64,000 nt of DNA from Acetobacter sp. (GTDB lineage: Bacteria > Pseudomonadota > Alphaproteobacteria > Acetobacterales > Acetobacteraceae): contig NZ_JAKVME010000001.1 in NCBI RefSeq assembly GCF_022483985.1, positions 1,798,001 to 1,862,000 on the forward strand. The letters run 5' to 3'. Under the pieces are notes generated by a model. That model saw nothing but the letters and a program-made list of their open reading frames with translations. It ran no database searches and had not been told where the DNA came from. Position 1 is the stretch's first letter. Every line of letters begins with the position of its first letter. The position numbers were made by a program, and so were the translations under genes. Shown piece by piece: positions 20,502-31,184 of this stretch.

Positions 20502-20650
20502 GGCCGAAAACAGAAAATCCACACCCGCCAGAAGCCCAAGCAGGCAAGCTTCCAGAAGGATGCTCCGTGCGTAGATCGACAGCAGATCGTGGCGACGGCC
20601 TGCCTTGACCAGAAGCGCGGACAACACCGCGCCGGCGACGAAGGTCAGTT
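20502..20650 (-). pseudogene. Fragment of a DUF1275/YoaK-family membrane protein
   Basis: The minus strand encodes about 50 residues, LTFVAGAVLSALLVKAGRR followed by a hydrophobic run ending at a stop. This resembles the middle of YoaK-type proteins. Both ends are missing, so it is a remnant. Confidence 0.45.
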
Positions 20651-20659
20651 AAGACCACA

Positions 20660-20858
20660 GCAGGACAGAATCTGTTATACTGATTATCTGGATGCTCTTG
20701 ATGCTGAAAGCAACGAACCGAACTCACGTTTAACACTGGCAGCCCGACGGGCCGATCGCCTGATGGAAACCGTGACGCTCTATCAAGCGATCGGCGACAG
20801 CTACACTGTACCCGCCCCTTCAATTTCCGGAAAAATAACAGAACTGCTAGATTTATAG
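20660..20858 (+). pseudogene. C-terminal remnant of an RND-efflux outer-membrane factor (NodT family)
   Basis: YTDYLDALDAE, SRLTLAARRADRLMETVTLY and QAIGD resemble the last helical hairpin of NodT-type outer-membrane lipoproteins. The rest of the gene is absent. With the two neighbours it shows a stretch of about 900 bp of joined gene fragments. From 20859 to 21144 I see nothing coding. Confidence 0.5.
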
Positions 20859-21144
20859 ACTTATCGTTGTCAGTGCAGATTATGTTCTTCCTGCATTAAA
20901 TCTATTTATGTTCGGGAAATTGCATGATGTGACCAATCCATAATTGGTGTTTTTCGTTTTCTTACTATTATGACCATGACCATGTGCTTCAGGACATATT
21001 TTTTCAAGAAGGCGGAAATTATCGTGTGCTTAAACAGATAGAAAAATGGCAGATCATCGGAATGATCTGCCATTCACAAAAACTCATATTAACAAGGATC
21101 TGACCAGAAGGATTCGGAAAGCCCCGAACGTTTCTTTGACAGTG

Positions 21145-21546
21145 TCAGTTGCCGTCCGTGAACGTATAGCTGCATACCTTGTTGCCTGCCGGATCACGCA
21201 GATACGCAGCGTAGGCTCCGGGCAGGTGACTGCGTGGACCCGGCGCTCCTTCATCCGTTCCGCCGCTGGCCAGACCAGCAGCATGAAAAGCGTCCACTTC
21301 GGCCGTCGTGGAGGCGGCAAAGCCGATCGTGACACCGTTGCTCGTCGGCGCCTCGCCATTACCAGGACGCGCTATGATGAAAGCGGGTTTGTCGCGCCCA
21401 TACAGAATCCAGCCGTTTCCGAAGGGACCGAGATTCCTGATCCCCAATGCGCCCAGCGCGGCATCGTAGAATTTCGCCGAAACCTCAACATCAATTGCGC
21501 CGAGGAAAACATGGGAGAAAACACCGTCTCCAGAAATTACAGCCAT
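21145..21546 (-). CDS. VOC-family (glyoxalase/bleomycin-resistance fold) protein
   Basis: 133 residues with RBS AGGAG just upstream. Paired beta-alpha-beta-beta-beta units are evident: FSHVFLGAIDVEVSAKFYDA, then GFAASTTAEVDAFHAAGL and AYLRDPAGNKVCSYTF near the C-terminus. Such proteins bind a metal and may act on glutathione conjugates or small lactones. It lies 59 bp downstream of frmA on the same strand, which suggests a helper role in formaldehyde or aldehyde detoxification; the substrate is unknown. Confidence 0.85.
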   Translation of the reverse strand: MAVISGDGVFSHVFLGAIDVEVSAKFYDAALGALGIRNLGPFGNGWILYGRDKPAFIIARPGNGEAPTSNGVTIGFAASTTAEVDAFHAAGLASGGTDEGAPGPRSHLPGAYAAYLRDPAGNKVCSYTFTDGN

Positions 21547-21605
21547 GAGTCATACTCCTGTTGTGTGTTGTAAAAGCATGTCACTTCGCGTCTGCGACGC
21601 ATGTA

Positions 21606-22718
<1,113 letters not shown>

Positions 22719-22773
22719 TCATTTCCTTTTCAGGAATTATGTATTGCCAATAGAGAAACTTTTGTCTGCGCCG

Positions 22774-23049
22774 TCAGCGCAGATAGGATCGAACCAGTGC
22801 GACGACATCATCAATTGATCCCTTCTGCTGGTCCGTAACAGTGCCCGACAGAGCAAACTCCTCCCTCAGATGGCTCTCCAGAACGCTTGACATCAATCCG
22901 TTAACAGCACCCCGCACCGCAGCGAGCTGCTGTAGCACGGGTGCGCAGTCTGTCCCCTGCTCCAACGCGCTTTCCAGAGCGTCCAGTTGACCACGAATAC
23001 GTTTCACCCTGGCAAGAGCCCGCTTTTTTTCCGCAGGTGTATGGGGCAT
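22774..23049 (-). CDS. frmR: FrmR, formaldehyde-responsive repressor of the CsoR/RcnR family
   Basis: 91 residues, all helical, with the family pattern RVKRIRGQLDALESALEQG and the metal/aldehyde-site Cys in TDCAPVLQQL. A conserved Pro near the N-terminus and Cys35 are the known formaldehyde-sensing residues in FrmR relatives; MPHTPAEKK matches that N-terminus. It should repress frmA by binding DNA as a tetramer. A 17-bp inverted repeat lies directly upstream (23068-23084). Confidence 0.92.
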   Translation of the reverse strand: MPHTPAEKKRALARVKRIRGQLDALESALEQGTDCAPVLQQLAAVRGAVNGLMSSVLESHLREEFALSGTVTDQQKGSIDDVVALVRSYLR

Positions 23050-23067
23050 TCAGCTTTGAACTCCAAA

Positions 23068-23084
23068 ATACTACCTAACAGTAT
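23068..23084. promoter_or_regulatory. Candidate FrmR operator
   Basis: ATACT (23068-23072) and AGTAT (23080-23084) are inverted around 7 bases, 19 bp upstream of frmR. Position and symmetry suit an autoregulatory site. Confidence 0.5.
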
Positions 23085-23201
23085 ACATACATACTCCCCC
23101 CCACCTTATAAATGATGGGAGAGTTTTCTCGCGGTAACGTGATGCTTCACCCCTCCATAGTACGGATCGAATAGCAAATGATAGGATTATACGGGACGAT
23201 T

Positions 23202-24110
23202 TCAGTGATCGACAAAGTTGCGATCAGCAGGAGCAAGATGTTCCACGAGATAATCGATCAAGGCTGTCACCCGACGATTGGGCAGGCGTCCATGTGGATA
23301 AACAGCGTACACATTGGTCGCGCTCATTGAAAATTCGTCCAGAGCGGTGAGCAGACGCCCGGCCGCGATATCTCCTTCGACATCACAACTGGATTTGAGT
23401 ACGACGCCGGCCCCGGCAACCGCCCAGTCTCTGAGTGTGCCGCCGTCATTCGCCAGACGGTCGCCGCTGACCCGGATGCTGAATTCCCTGTTTTTTTCGT
23501 GAAAACTCCAGTTCGCTTGGGGCGCGCCCGGGCGCGCCAGAACCATACAGTTATACCGCGTCAGATCGCGGGGATGAGAAGGATATCCATGCTTTTTCCA
23601 ATAATCGGGAGCCGCACATACATGCCGTTGGCCACGCATGAGAAGACGCGCTGTCAGCTGGGAGTCCGCGAGTTGACCCATTCGGATCGCGAGATCGTAC
23701 CGTTCCTCCACCAGATCCTGTACGGCGTCAGTCAGCATCAGTTCAACAATCACATCTGGATGATGCTTCATGAACCCATCAATCAGAGGCGCCAGACGGT
23801 TGCGCCCGAAATCATTGGTGACGGTCATCCGGATTTCGCCCTGAAGACGCCCTTTGTCGGACACGTTTTCCAGCGTTTCCTCAAGATCGACCAGTATCCG
23901 GCGACAATCCGCCAGAAACCGCTCGCCTTCCGGAGTGAAAGACAGCCGCCGGGTCGTCCGGCGCACCAGAGACACCCCAACCCGCGTTTCCAGAGTCTGC
24001 AATCCAAGCGTCACCGTTGACGGAGACAGGCCCCTGATGCGGGCAACGGCGGAGAGACTGCCCTGTTCAGCGATATCCACATAAAGCCGCAAAAGATCGA
24101 ACTGGTCCAT
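23202..24110 (-). CDS. LysR-family transcriptional regulator
   Basis: 302 residues. N-terminal winged HTH at 1-60 (FDLLRLYVDIAEQGSLSAVA), then a linker helix and an effector-binding domain (about 90-295) typical of the CrgA-type subgroup (LSFTPEGERFLADCRRIL). It is divergent from the PRISE-type reductase gene at 24216 across about 105 bp, the standard layout for a LysR regulator and its target. The ligand cannot be read from the sequence. Confidence 0.92.
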   Translation of the reverse strand: MDQFDLLRLYVDIAEQGSLSAVARIRGLSPSTVTLGLQTLETRVGVSLVRRTTRRLSFTPEGERFLADCRRILVDLEETLENVSDKGRLQGEIRMTVTNDFGRNRLAPLIDGFMKHHPDVIVELMLTDAVQDLVEERYDLAIRMGQLADSQLTARLLMRGQRHVCAAPDYWKKHGYPSHPRDLTRYNCMVLARPGAPQANWSFHEKNREFSIRVSGDRLANDGGTLRDWAVAGAGVVLKSSCDVEGDIAAGRLLTALDEFSMSATNVYAVYPHGRLPNRRVTALIDYLVEHLAPADRNFVDH

Positions 24111-24215
24111 TATTCTTCCTGATCGAAAGGTCTTTTATCAAGATGCATGATTATCATTCTTTTTCATAATGGTATGGTTTTTGCTCACTGATAATGTCTC
24201 GTGCGGAGAAACGTT

Positions 24216-25271
24216 GTGACGTCGTCTGTCAAACATGCTGTCATCGCCGGTGGTCTTGGCGTCATTGGACGTAACCTGGTCACCCACCTAAGCCAGCAAT
24301 CAGGCTGGAAAGTAACGGCGATCTCCCGGCGTAAGCCGGATTTCCAAACCTCCGCAGCATTTCTTTCCGTTGATCTGACGGACCCGGCCGCTACCCGGAC
24401 TGCACTGAACGGCCTGAAAGACGTGACGCACATTTTTTATGCGGCCTATCAGGAGCATGACGACCCGAAAATGCAGGTCGAGCTCAATCTGGCCATGCTG
24501 CAAAATCTCGTGGAAGCCGTGGATGAAAGCTCGCCAGCTTTCGCACGGGTGATTCTGTACGAAGGCGCTAAATATTACGGTGCGCATCTTGGTGCGTTTC
24601 CGACACCCGCGGTCGAGAGCGACCCACGCCAGATGCCGCCGATGTTCTACTACGATCAGGAAGACTGGCTACGGTCAAAAGCCGCATCACGGCCATGGGA
24701 CATGATCGTTCTCCGGCCCGATGTCGTCTGTGGATTTGCCATCGGCAATCCGATGAACCTTTCCATGGTCATCGCCGTCTATGCGGCCATTTCAAAAGAG
24801 CTGGGTCTGCCGCTCCGGTTTCCGGGCACTTCTGACTGCTATGGGCGTCTGGCGCAGGTGACGGACGCAGCACAACTGGCAGCGGGATCGCAATGGGCCG
24901 CCAATCATGCCGTCGCCAATGAAGCCTACAACCTGACCAACGGCGACGTTTTCCGCTGGCATACGGTCTGGAAGCAGGCGGCTCAGTATTTTGGCATGGA
25001 ACTTGCGGCTCCCATGACCATTTCCCTGAGCGATATGATGGCGGACAAAGGCCCCGTCTGGAACAGGATCGTGGAAAAACATGATCTCGTCAGAGTGCCG
25101 TTTGAAAAAGTCGCTTCATGGGGATTTGGCGATTTCATTTTCCGCTGTGACTGGGATGTCATCAGTTCAACGACCAAAATCCGGCAGGCCGGTTTTCAGG
25201 ATTGTGTGGACTCGCCGGCAATGTTCATCCGTCTGTTCGATGAGTTCAGAGAACGCAAAGTCATCCCGTGA
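24216..25271 (+). CDS. NAD(P)-dependent SDR of the progesterone 5-beta-reductase/iridoid synthase-like (PRISE) family
   Basis: 351 residues from the GTG at 24216, which has GGAG 7 bases upstream. The Rossmann motif is AGGLGVIGRNL. The family block EGAKYYGAHLG holds the catalytic Lys and Tyr. The C-terminal substrate domain contains DIDD-free but typical PRISE blocks (AYNLTNGDVFRWHTVW). Relatives reduce enones or similar carbonyl compounds. The LysR gene divergently transcribed upstream probably controls it; the SDR and aldo/keto reductase genes follow on the same strand. Confidence 0.87.
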   Translation: MTSSVKHAVIAGGLGVIGRNLVTHLSQQSGWKVTAISRRKPDFQTSAAFLSVDLTDPAATRTALNGLKDVTHIFYAAYQEHDDPKMQVELNLAMLQNLVEAVDESSPAFARVILYEGAKYYGAHLGAFPTPAVESDPRQMPPMFYYDQEDWLRSKAASRPWDMIVLRPDVVCGFAIGNPMNLSMVIAVYAAISKELGLPLRFPGTSDCYGRLAQVTDAAQLAAGSQWAANHAVANEAYNLTNGDVFRWHTVWKQAAQYFGMELAAPMTISLSDMMADKGPVWNRIVEKHDLVRVPFEKVASWGFGDFIFRCDWDVISSTTKIRQAGFQDCVDSPAMFIRLFDEFRERKVIP

Positions 25272-25379
25272 TGTGTGACTGATGCTTCTGAATGATGACA
25301 GGAAATATGGTGGTCCGGTCAGATAAAAATACATGACCCTTTTTCATGTCTGATTTTCATAAGGAGTGATTTTTGTCAG

Positions 25380-25586
25380 GCATCAGCACATGCATCGACA
25401 CCACGGACAAGGACCGGACCAGACTGGTCGTGCAGTGACTCTTCTGGCGCTGCTGGTGGCCGGTACGCTTTTCACGCCGCGTTCCTGATTGTCGCCCTGG
25501 TCTCTCTGGCAGGTGTTTTCGATCTCATCACACTCCCTGAAAATGCCGCAGGGCATGTCGTACAATCCAGAAAAAAGGTTCAATGA
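25380..25586 (+). pseudogene. C-terminal remnant of an MFS transporter
   Basis: One frame reads AFHAAFLIVALVSLAGVFDL, then ITLPENAAGHVV and a stop at 25584-25586, like the last membrane helix and tail of an MFS exporter. The preceding coding region is missing or frameshifted. The remnant ends inside the ribosome-binding region of the SDR gene, so the SDR lost its upstream operon partner. Confidence 0.6.
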
Positions 25587-25587
25587 A

Positions 25588-26298
25588 ATGACTGTTTCCG
25601 GAAAACGTATTCTGGTCGTCGGCGGAACATCTGGCATCGGGTTCGGCGTGGCGCAGGCCGCCATAGCAGAGGGCGCGCACGTCACGGTGGCGTCCCGCTC
25701 GGCGGACAGGGTCGCTGCGGCCGCCTCTTCTCTTGGCGGCAATACCCAGGGTCATGTGCTCGATACCGGTAACAATGCACAGCTTGAGGATTTCTTTGCG
25801 AACGAGCCGCCTTTCGACCATGTGCTGATCTCCGCCGCCAGCACAAAAGTCGCGGCTGTCCGTGAACTCGCCCTGTCAGACGCCCAGGCGTCCATGGAGT
25901 CGAAATTCTGGGGCGCGTATCGTATCGCGCGCGCTGCAAGATTTTCGGAAAACGCATCCCTGACGCTGGTCTCGGGGTTTCTCTCGATCCGGCCCAAGAA
26001 AGGTGCCGCCATTCAGGGCGCGATCAATGCCGCGCTGGAAGGTCTGACCCGTGGACTGGCGCTGGAGTTCGCTCCGGTCCGCGTCAACTGTGTCTCGCCC
26101 GGGCTGGTGATGACCGAACTGTATGACAGTCTGGCAGACGATTCCCGTCGCGCCATGTTTGACGGTGCGGCCCAACGCCTGCCTGCCGGACTTGTCGGAA
26201 AGCCGGAGCATATCGCCGTTCAGGTAATGGCCTTCATGAACAATCCCTACATCACGGGCAGCACCGTTTATGTCGATGGGGGAGGTTCTCTGATCTGA
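25588..26298 (+). CDS. Short-chain dehydrogenase/reductase lacking the canonical YxxxK
   Basis: 236 residues from the ATG at 25588. Cofactor motif VVGGTSGIGFGVAQ and SRSADRVAAAA suggest NADP(H). The usual catalytic Tyr-x3-Lys is not seen: the corresponding stretch is RPKKGAAIQGAINAALEGL, as in one atypical SDR subgroup. RVNCVSPGLVMTEL and the C-terminal VYVDGGG are normal. It is probably co-transcribed with the aldo/keto reductase 45 bp downstream. Confidence 0.9.
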   Translation: MTVSGKRILVVGGTSGIGFGVAQAAIAEGAHVTVASRSADRVAAAASSLGGNTQGHVLDTGNNAQLEDFFANEPPFDHVLISAASTKVAAVRELALSDAQASMESKFWGAYRIARAARFSENASLTLVSGFLSIRPKKGAAIQGAINAALEGLTRGLALEFAPVRVNCVSPGLVMTELYDSLADDSRRAMFDGAAQRLPAGLVGKPEHIAVQVMAFMNNPYITGSTVYVDGGGSLI

Positions 26299-26343
26299 AC
26301 CTGATGAGTTTCGCATGTTTCAGTTTTTGAAGGACAACAGGAC

Positions 26344-27300
26344 ATGACACCCAGATCTCTTGGAAAGACAGGTTTTTCAATTGCGCCCATCGTCTTCGGC
26401 GGCAACGTGTTTGGCTGGACCATTGACGAGAAGACCAGCTTCGACGTGCCGGACGCGTTCGTTGACCACGGCTTCGACGCGATCGACACGGCAGACGTCT
26501 ATTCCGCCTGGGCTCCCGGCAACAACGGTGGTGAATCAGAAACGATCATCGGAAACTGGCTGAAAAACCGTCCGGGCATGAGAGAACGGGTCAAAATCTT
26601 CACCAAGGTTGGTTCCGATCTTGGTGTACCCGGCAAGAAAGGGCTTTCAAAAAAATGGATACTTCAGGCTGTTGAAGAGTCCCTGAGTCGCCTGAGGACA
26701 GAACAGATCGACCTCTATTTTTCCCACTGGCCTGACCCTGAAACGCCTTTTGAAGAAACTCTGTCTGCCTATGAAACTTTACTGGATGCCGGGAAAATCC
26801 GTTCCATTGGCGCGTCCAATCTGAATGCGACACAGCTTGAGCAGTCGCTTGAAGTGGCCAGGGAGTTTTCTCTTCCGCAGTATCAGGTGCTTCAGCCTGA
26901 GTACAATTTGTATGACAGGCAGAGTTACGATGGAGCTCTGCGTGATCTTTGCCTGCGGGAAAATATCGGTGTCGTGACTTACTACAGTCTGGCGTCAGGG
27001 TTCCTTTCCGGCAAATACCGCGATCAGGCAGATCTGACGCAGAGCAGACGTGGAGAAAGGATCGCCAAATATCTGACACCCAGAGGCGAGACCATCCTTG
27101 CCGCGCTGGACCGGGTCGCCGCACGACACGACGCCAGTAACGCGGAAATCGCCCTTGCCTGGCTGATCGCCCGCAAAGGCGTGACGGCTCCCATCGCCAG
27201 CGCGACGAAACGGAGTCACGTTGAAAGTTTCGCCCGGGCCGCTTCACTCGTTCTGACGGAAGAGGACATCACAGAACTGGATAACGCCAGCGCATCGTAA
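26344..27300 (+). CDS. Aldo/keto reductase
   Basis: 318 residues with AGGAC upstream. The TIM-barrel family motifs are present: catalytic Asp and Tyr in DAIDTADVYSAW, Lys in KIFTKVG, His in LYFSHWPDP. GASNLNATQLEQ and the C-terminal NADPH-binding block PIASATKRSHVESF are also clear. It reduces aldehydes or ketones with NADPH in the cytoplasm. Its place behind the SDR and PRISE genes suggests a small carbonyl-reduction operon. Confidence 0.93.
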   Translation: MTPRSLGKTGFSIAPIVFGGNVFGWTIDEKTSFDVPDAFVDHGFDAIDTADVYSAWAPGNNGGESETIIGNWLKNRPGMRERVKIFTKVGSDLGVPGKKGLSKKWILQAVEESLSRLRTEQIDLYFSHWPDPETPFEETLSAYETLLDAGKIRSIGASNLNATQLEQSLEVAREFSLPQYQVLQPEYNLYDRQSYDGALRDLCLRENIGVVTYYSLASGFLSGKYRDQADLTQSRRGERIAKYLTPRGETILAALDRVAARHDASNAEIALAWLIARKGVTAPIASATKRSHVESFARAASLVLTEEDITELDNASAS

Positions 27301-27337
27301 GTGACGCGGTGGGCATAATCTCAGGAAAGGCGGAACA

Positions 27338-27480
27338 ATGGACATCTGGCGACCCAAAGGGATCATCGCGGTAGATAAACAGGGTGACGCCATCCTGTTT
27401 CTCGATCCGGTCAGTCTGAGATCAGCGACAGGACGCTCGTCCAATATGGATCTGAGCTCACCTTCGGAAAGTGGACGGAT
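27338..27480 (+). pseudogene. Possible N-terminal remnant of a YncE/beta-propeller protein
   Basis: The frame begins MDIWRPKGIIAVDKQGDAIL, similar to the start of propeller proteins in acetic acid bacteria, then loses sense. The rest of 27301-27794 shows no convincing gene on either strand. Confidence 0.35.
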
Positions 27481-27794
27481 TCTGTGTCGTACCCGCAAAC
27501 ATGCCTGTCGATACGAAACAATTCGCAAAAGGCTCCGAAAGATACCGTGATCTGACGGTCGAACACGCCAAGACTACAGATTCTGCGCGTTGGGCGCCAG
27601 AATGCCGTGGGCAAGGCTTCTAACACGCGGTTCCGGAAAAGACTCCGCATCAGGAAAGTGGTCCCAGCAGTCTCAGGGACCAGCCGCAAACCGGGAGACC
27701 GCTCCGGAAGGCGATGGAACAACCCAGTTTCCGGCAAGAACGAGGTCAGGCGTGACAGCATGAAGAAAGGTTCTGCGTGACAGATGATTCCCGT

Positions 27795-28853
27795 TCATGG
27801 TGTCTTTTCCACTCTTTGAGGCTGTCCGTCCAGAGCCTGAAGAAGAGCTTTATGAAAAGCTACTGGATCCTGTAGCTGGGGCGTGTGACCCAGATCAGGA
27901 AATTCCACCAGTTTCGCATCGGGAATGGCGGACGCGGCCTGCCTGCCCAGTTCGGGATAATGCCCAAGCTTTGCACGGATATCAGCGGGAGCCCCATCAC
28001 TGCCGATGGCGGTCACGTCCTTGTCTCCAATCATCAATGTTGTCGAAACCCTCAGACGTGGAAGATCATAGACCACGGGTTGCGTTGCAATCATGTCGTA
28101 AAGCAGGGCCGAATTCCATGCCACGCTGTCCGCGTCCGGCCCCCTGTACATCCCGGCCAGCATCTGGACCCATGGCTCGTACACCGGCTTCCACTGATCC
28201 GCATAATACACCTTGCGTTCATAGGCACGGATCTGATCAGCCGTCTTGCCACGCTCGCGGGCATACCACGCATCGACAGTGCGATATGGCACGCCCTTTG
28301 CCTGCCAGTCCTCCAGCCCTACAGGATCAACGAGAACCAGACGGGAAACGTCCTGGGGAAACATGAGAGCGTAGCGGATGGCGAGCATCCCACCCGTCGA
28401 ATGGCCGATCATGACCGGGCGGGAAATATTCAGAGACTTCAGGAGAGCATTGGTGTTGCTGGCAAGTTGCCCGAAACTGAACTGATAGGCGTGTGGCTTG
28501 CTCGATTTGCAGAATCCGATCTGGTCGGGCGCGATTACCCGATATCCGTGATCAACCAGAACATGGATCGTATTTTCCCATGTCGCCGCACAGAAATTTT
28601 TCCCATGCAGAAGCACCGCGACCTGGCCGTTGGGATGATCAGGCCGGACATCCATGTAGGCCATATGCAGGATTTGTTGTTGTGACTGAAAGGAAAAGTC
28701 TGCAACGGGCCATGGATACGAAAAACCCTGTAGTTCAGCGCCATAGACGGGAGGGTCTTTCGCCTCTGCGCGAGCCTGCGGACTCAGGAGCGTCACCAGA
28801 AGAAACGCACCCGCGCAAAGAGCGCGCTGTATCAAGGACTGCATTGTCATCAT
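27795..28853 (-). CDS. Exported alpha/beta-hydrolase
   Basis: 352 residues with a signal peptide at about 1-30. The nucleophile elbow is GHSTGGMLAIRYA; the oxyanion region is VLLHGKNFCAATWEN; the catalytic His is probably in FPDLGHTPQL. The fold is like epoxide hydrolases and haloperoxidase-type esterases. The protein should be periplasmic. The start overlaps the stop of the upstream yellow-family gene (ATGA), so the two are one operon and may act on the same lactone or ester. The substrate is unknown. Confidence 0.9.
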   Translation of the reverse strand: MMTMQSLIQRALCAGAFLLVTLLSPQARAEAKDPPVYGAELQGFSYPWPVADFSFQSQQQILHMAYMDVRPDHPNGQVAVLLHGKNFCAATWENTIHVLVDHGYRVIAPDQIGFCKSSKPHAYQFSFGQLASNTNALLKSLNISRPVMIGHSTGGMLAIRYALMFPQDVSRLVLVDPVGLEDWQAKGVPYRTVDAWYARERGKTADQIRAYERKVYYADQWKPVYEPWVQMLAGMYRGPDADSVAWNSALLYDMIATQPVVYDLPRLRVSTTLMIGDKDVTAIGSDGAPADIRAKLGHYPELGRQAASAIPDAKLVEFPDLGHTPQLQDPVAFHKALLQALDGQPQRVEKTP

Positions 28854-29992
28854 CCTTCAACCCCCTCACCCAGCGTAATTCCGTTCAGGCTCGCAGGGAG
28901 CACCATCGAAAGAACCAGAAATGGCGGGTGCGTTTCGTTATGACCATTGTTGAACATGGCCAGTTTCTGAAGCTGAGGGCAAGGAATATAGAGTCTGCGA
29001 TGTCGGTCTATGAACAGCGCATCCGGAGAAATCAGGCGACTGTCCTGCACCAGTATCGCCCGCTTTCCATCCGGTGCAAGAACCGTGATGCAGCAGTTCT
29101 CCGCGTCGGAAAGATAGATGTTCCCGAGCGTATCAATGCAGGTTCCACCGATGCTGGGAATTTCCGCCACGATCTCGACCTTCTTCGCAAGCTGGTCGTC
29201 CGTAAAAGCGACGTTCAGCAGATCTGCTATCCTGATCCGTTTTAACGGACCCGCCGGCACTGAGAAATAGAACCAGATTCCGGTCGCATCGACTTCAATG
29301 TCATCGCTGGCGACATCAGGACGTTTTGCGTGTTCATCCTGCAGGATATGGTCGCCTATGCCCTTGTGAAGGTGAACGCCATCATTACGCATGACGACCT
29401 GACCGGACAGGCGCCGGAGTGTCATTCCTGTCTCAGGATCATGGATAATCACGCCGCCCAGTCCACTGTCCGTCACGAAAACCAGATTTCCATGAATTCT
29501 CAGATCATTGAACTGCGCGCCTGAAGGCATAACGGCTTCAGGAAAACGTAAAATGCGGAGAATATTCCCGTTGGTCGTATCAAGCTGCACCAGTTTCTGC
29601 GCTCCGGGCGGCGGACGCTGGCCAGCTGGAGCTCCCTGATCGACGGCCCATAGGGTATTGTCCCGGAAAATATGAATGGCGTTCACCATTACGAAACTAT
29701 TGCTGCCGTCCTGTCCTTCCCGCCAATCATTCCAATGCCCCCCGGGAAAAGAAACCGGCTCTCCGGCGGCGTTCACCCTGGCGAGAGAAAACGTGTGCTC
29801 CATGCCCGGAAAACGAGGCATACCAAGGAAGACCGTACCGTCGTGGGCGACGGCGACACCGCTGGCGATAAAAGGAGACCTGGCAGCGACTGACAGCTTT
29901 TCATCTGCAAGGACAGACCGCGGAAAGAGACCGGAAGTTGCGAAAACCAGTCCACCCAGCATCGCTCGTCTGTTTAAAGGCATCATTTCCAT
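28850..29992 (-). CDS. Exported yellow/major-royal-jelly-family (SMP-30-like) beta-propeller
   Basis: 380 residues. The N-terminus has NRRAMLGGLVFATSG, a possible Tat-like signal, ending near ADE. The propeller contains the family blocks GMEHTFSLARVNAAGEP, FNDLRIHGNLVFVTDSGLGG and LSDAENCCITVLAPDG. Bacterial relatives are often annotated as L-dopachrome-tautomerase-related or gluconolactonase-like. It is translated just ahead of an exported alpha/beta-hydrolase. The region 29993-30362 upstream and beyond has no recognisable gene. Confidence 0.85.
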   Translation of the reverse strand: MEMMPLNRRAMLGGLVFATSGLFPRSVLADEKLSVAARSPFIASGVAVAHDGTVFLGMPRFPGMEHTFSLARVNAAGEPVSFPGGHWNDWREGQDGSNSFVMVNAIHIFRDNTLWAVDQGAPAGQRPPPGAQKLVQLDTTNGNILRILRFPEAVMPSGAQFNDLRIHGNLVFVTDSGLGGVIIHDPETGMTLRRLSGQVVMRNDGVHLHKGIGDHILQDEHAKRPDVASDDIEVDATGIWFYFSVPAGPLKRIRIADLLNVAFTDDQLAKKVEIVAEIPSIGGTCIDTLGNIYLSDAENCCITVLAPDGKRAILVQDSRLISPDALFIDRHRRLYIPCPQLQKLAMFNNGHNETHPPFLVLSMVLPASLNGITLGEGVEG

Positions 29993-30362
29993 ATTACCCC
30001 GATCTGTCTATTGCGATGTTCGCCCGGACATAATGTTTTCCCTGTTTACCAGGCTATTACATGGTGCTGGTAGCGTCAGGATGCCAGTGCACTTATGAAA
30101 CCACGGAAAATTTCAGTGATGCTGCAGCAGGTTGTGACGCCTGAAGCCTGCATACGCAATGACTGGCTGGCAGTTTCATCCACGTCACAGACCGTCTGAC
30201 ATACTGGAAAACGGGACCCTGCCTGAACTCAGCAGAAGAAAGGCCGAGACATACGCCAGTTCCTCACGCCCCGCACAGACAACACGGCGAGGCAGCCAGA
30301 GCGAACCCGGGACACATTGAGAATATCGTCAGAACAGAACTAGGGTTCTCCTCCCTGCACGT

Positions 30363-31112
30363 CTAATCCCCGACATAATGCCCCTTTCCGGCCATCTCGC
30401 GCATATCTGTGATCCCGGCCAGACGCCAGCCATCCCCTGCGTTGCGGAATGTCCAGACATGAACATCCTCCGGCAGCACAGGCCCATCCAGAAGCGCCTC
30501 GAAAATCCGGGGATCGGAAGCCCATGAGGGCATGTCCCGAGGCTTCATCAGGATGGCGACGGTGATTTCGCCGGTACGAGAGCCGATCGGCCTGACATCG
30601 GTGTATTCAAGCACACGGTCAGCCTCCAGCGGGTAGCACAGCCCGTCGGGCGCCGCGATGCCTGCGGGAGCAACGCCCTTGCCGGACCCGTCCTGAACCG
30701 GCACCGACCGGGGCGTCGTGGCGGGCGCTACCCCCATAAGTCCCGCCCGCAGGGACGGATTGGTAATAAACCAGTCCGCGTACCGTCCTGTCCCGATGAA
30801 CAGATCAGCCCTCATCCGGTCATCGCTGTCCGTGAACTGCTGTGCCGGTGCAGCAGGAATACCGCCCCCCGCCGCATCCTGAAGCGGAACAAAGACCGAT
30901 GCCCCGGCAGAAGGCTGGTGCGTATGCGTGACGATCGTGACAGGCACGCGCCTGACAACACCGGCATCCATCAGCGCCTGCAGAAACGCGCCCGGCTGGA
31001 TGCCGAACGGCCCACCACCGAAATAGACTCCCTTCGTGCCTGCGTCGTAGCCCGGTGCGGGCAGCGCCATACGCGGCTGGTCGACGTTGTTCATCATGCC
31101 CAGCCCTGACAC
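30363..31112 (-). CDS. Unknown 249-residue protein, third gene of an orphan operon
   Basis: I do not recognise the family. The protein is Gly/Pro/Ala-rich, with no clear signal peptide or membrane helix. The start is uncertain: GTG 31112, or ATG at 31097 or 31094. It contains RADLFIGTGRYADWFITNP and PEDVHVWTFRNAGDGWRLAG. It follows a 57-residue membrane peptide and a roughly 180-residue protein on the same strand. The Trp- and Pro-rich C-terminus may be an extracytoplasmic domain, but this is weak. Confidence 0.7.
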   Translation of the reverse strand: MSGLGMMNNVDQPRMALPAPGYDAGTKGVYFGGGPFGIQPGAFLQALMDAGVVRRVPVTIVTHTHQPSAGASVFVPLQDAAGGGIPAAPAQQFTDSDDRMRADLFIGTGRYADWFITNPSLRAGLMGVAPATTPRSVPVQDGSGKGVAPAGIAAPDGLCYPLEADRVLEYTDVRPIGSRTGEITVAILMKPRDMPSWASDPRIFEALLDGPVLPEDVHVWTFRNAGDGWRLAGITDMREMAGKGHYVGD

Positions 31113-31184
31113 GAATATCTCGTCTTTTACCCTTTTGCATGTGCGCCTGCTGGCAGTCCCGAGGATGTCGCCCCGATCGTCCGG

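Noticed and set aside
27411-27761. 116-residue minus frame
   Set aside because: No family match by eye, no RBS, and it overlaps a likely remnant on the other strand.
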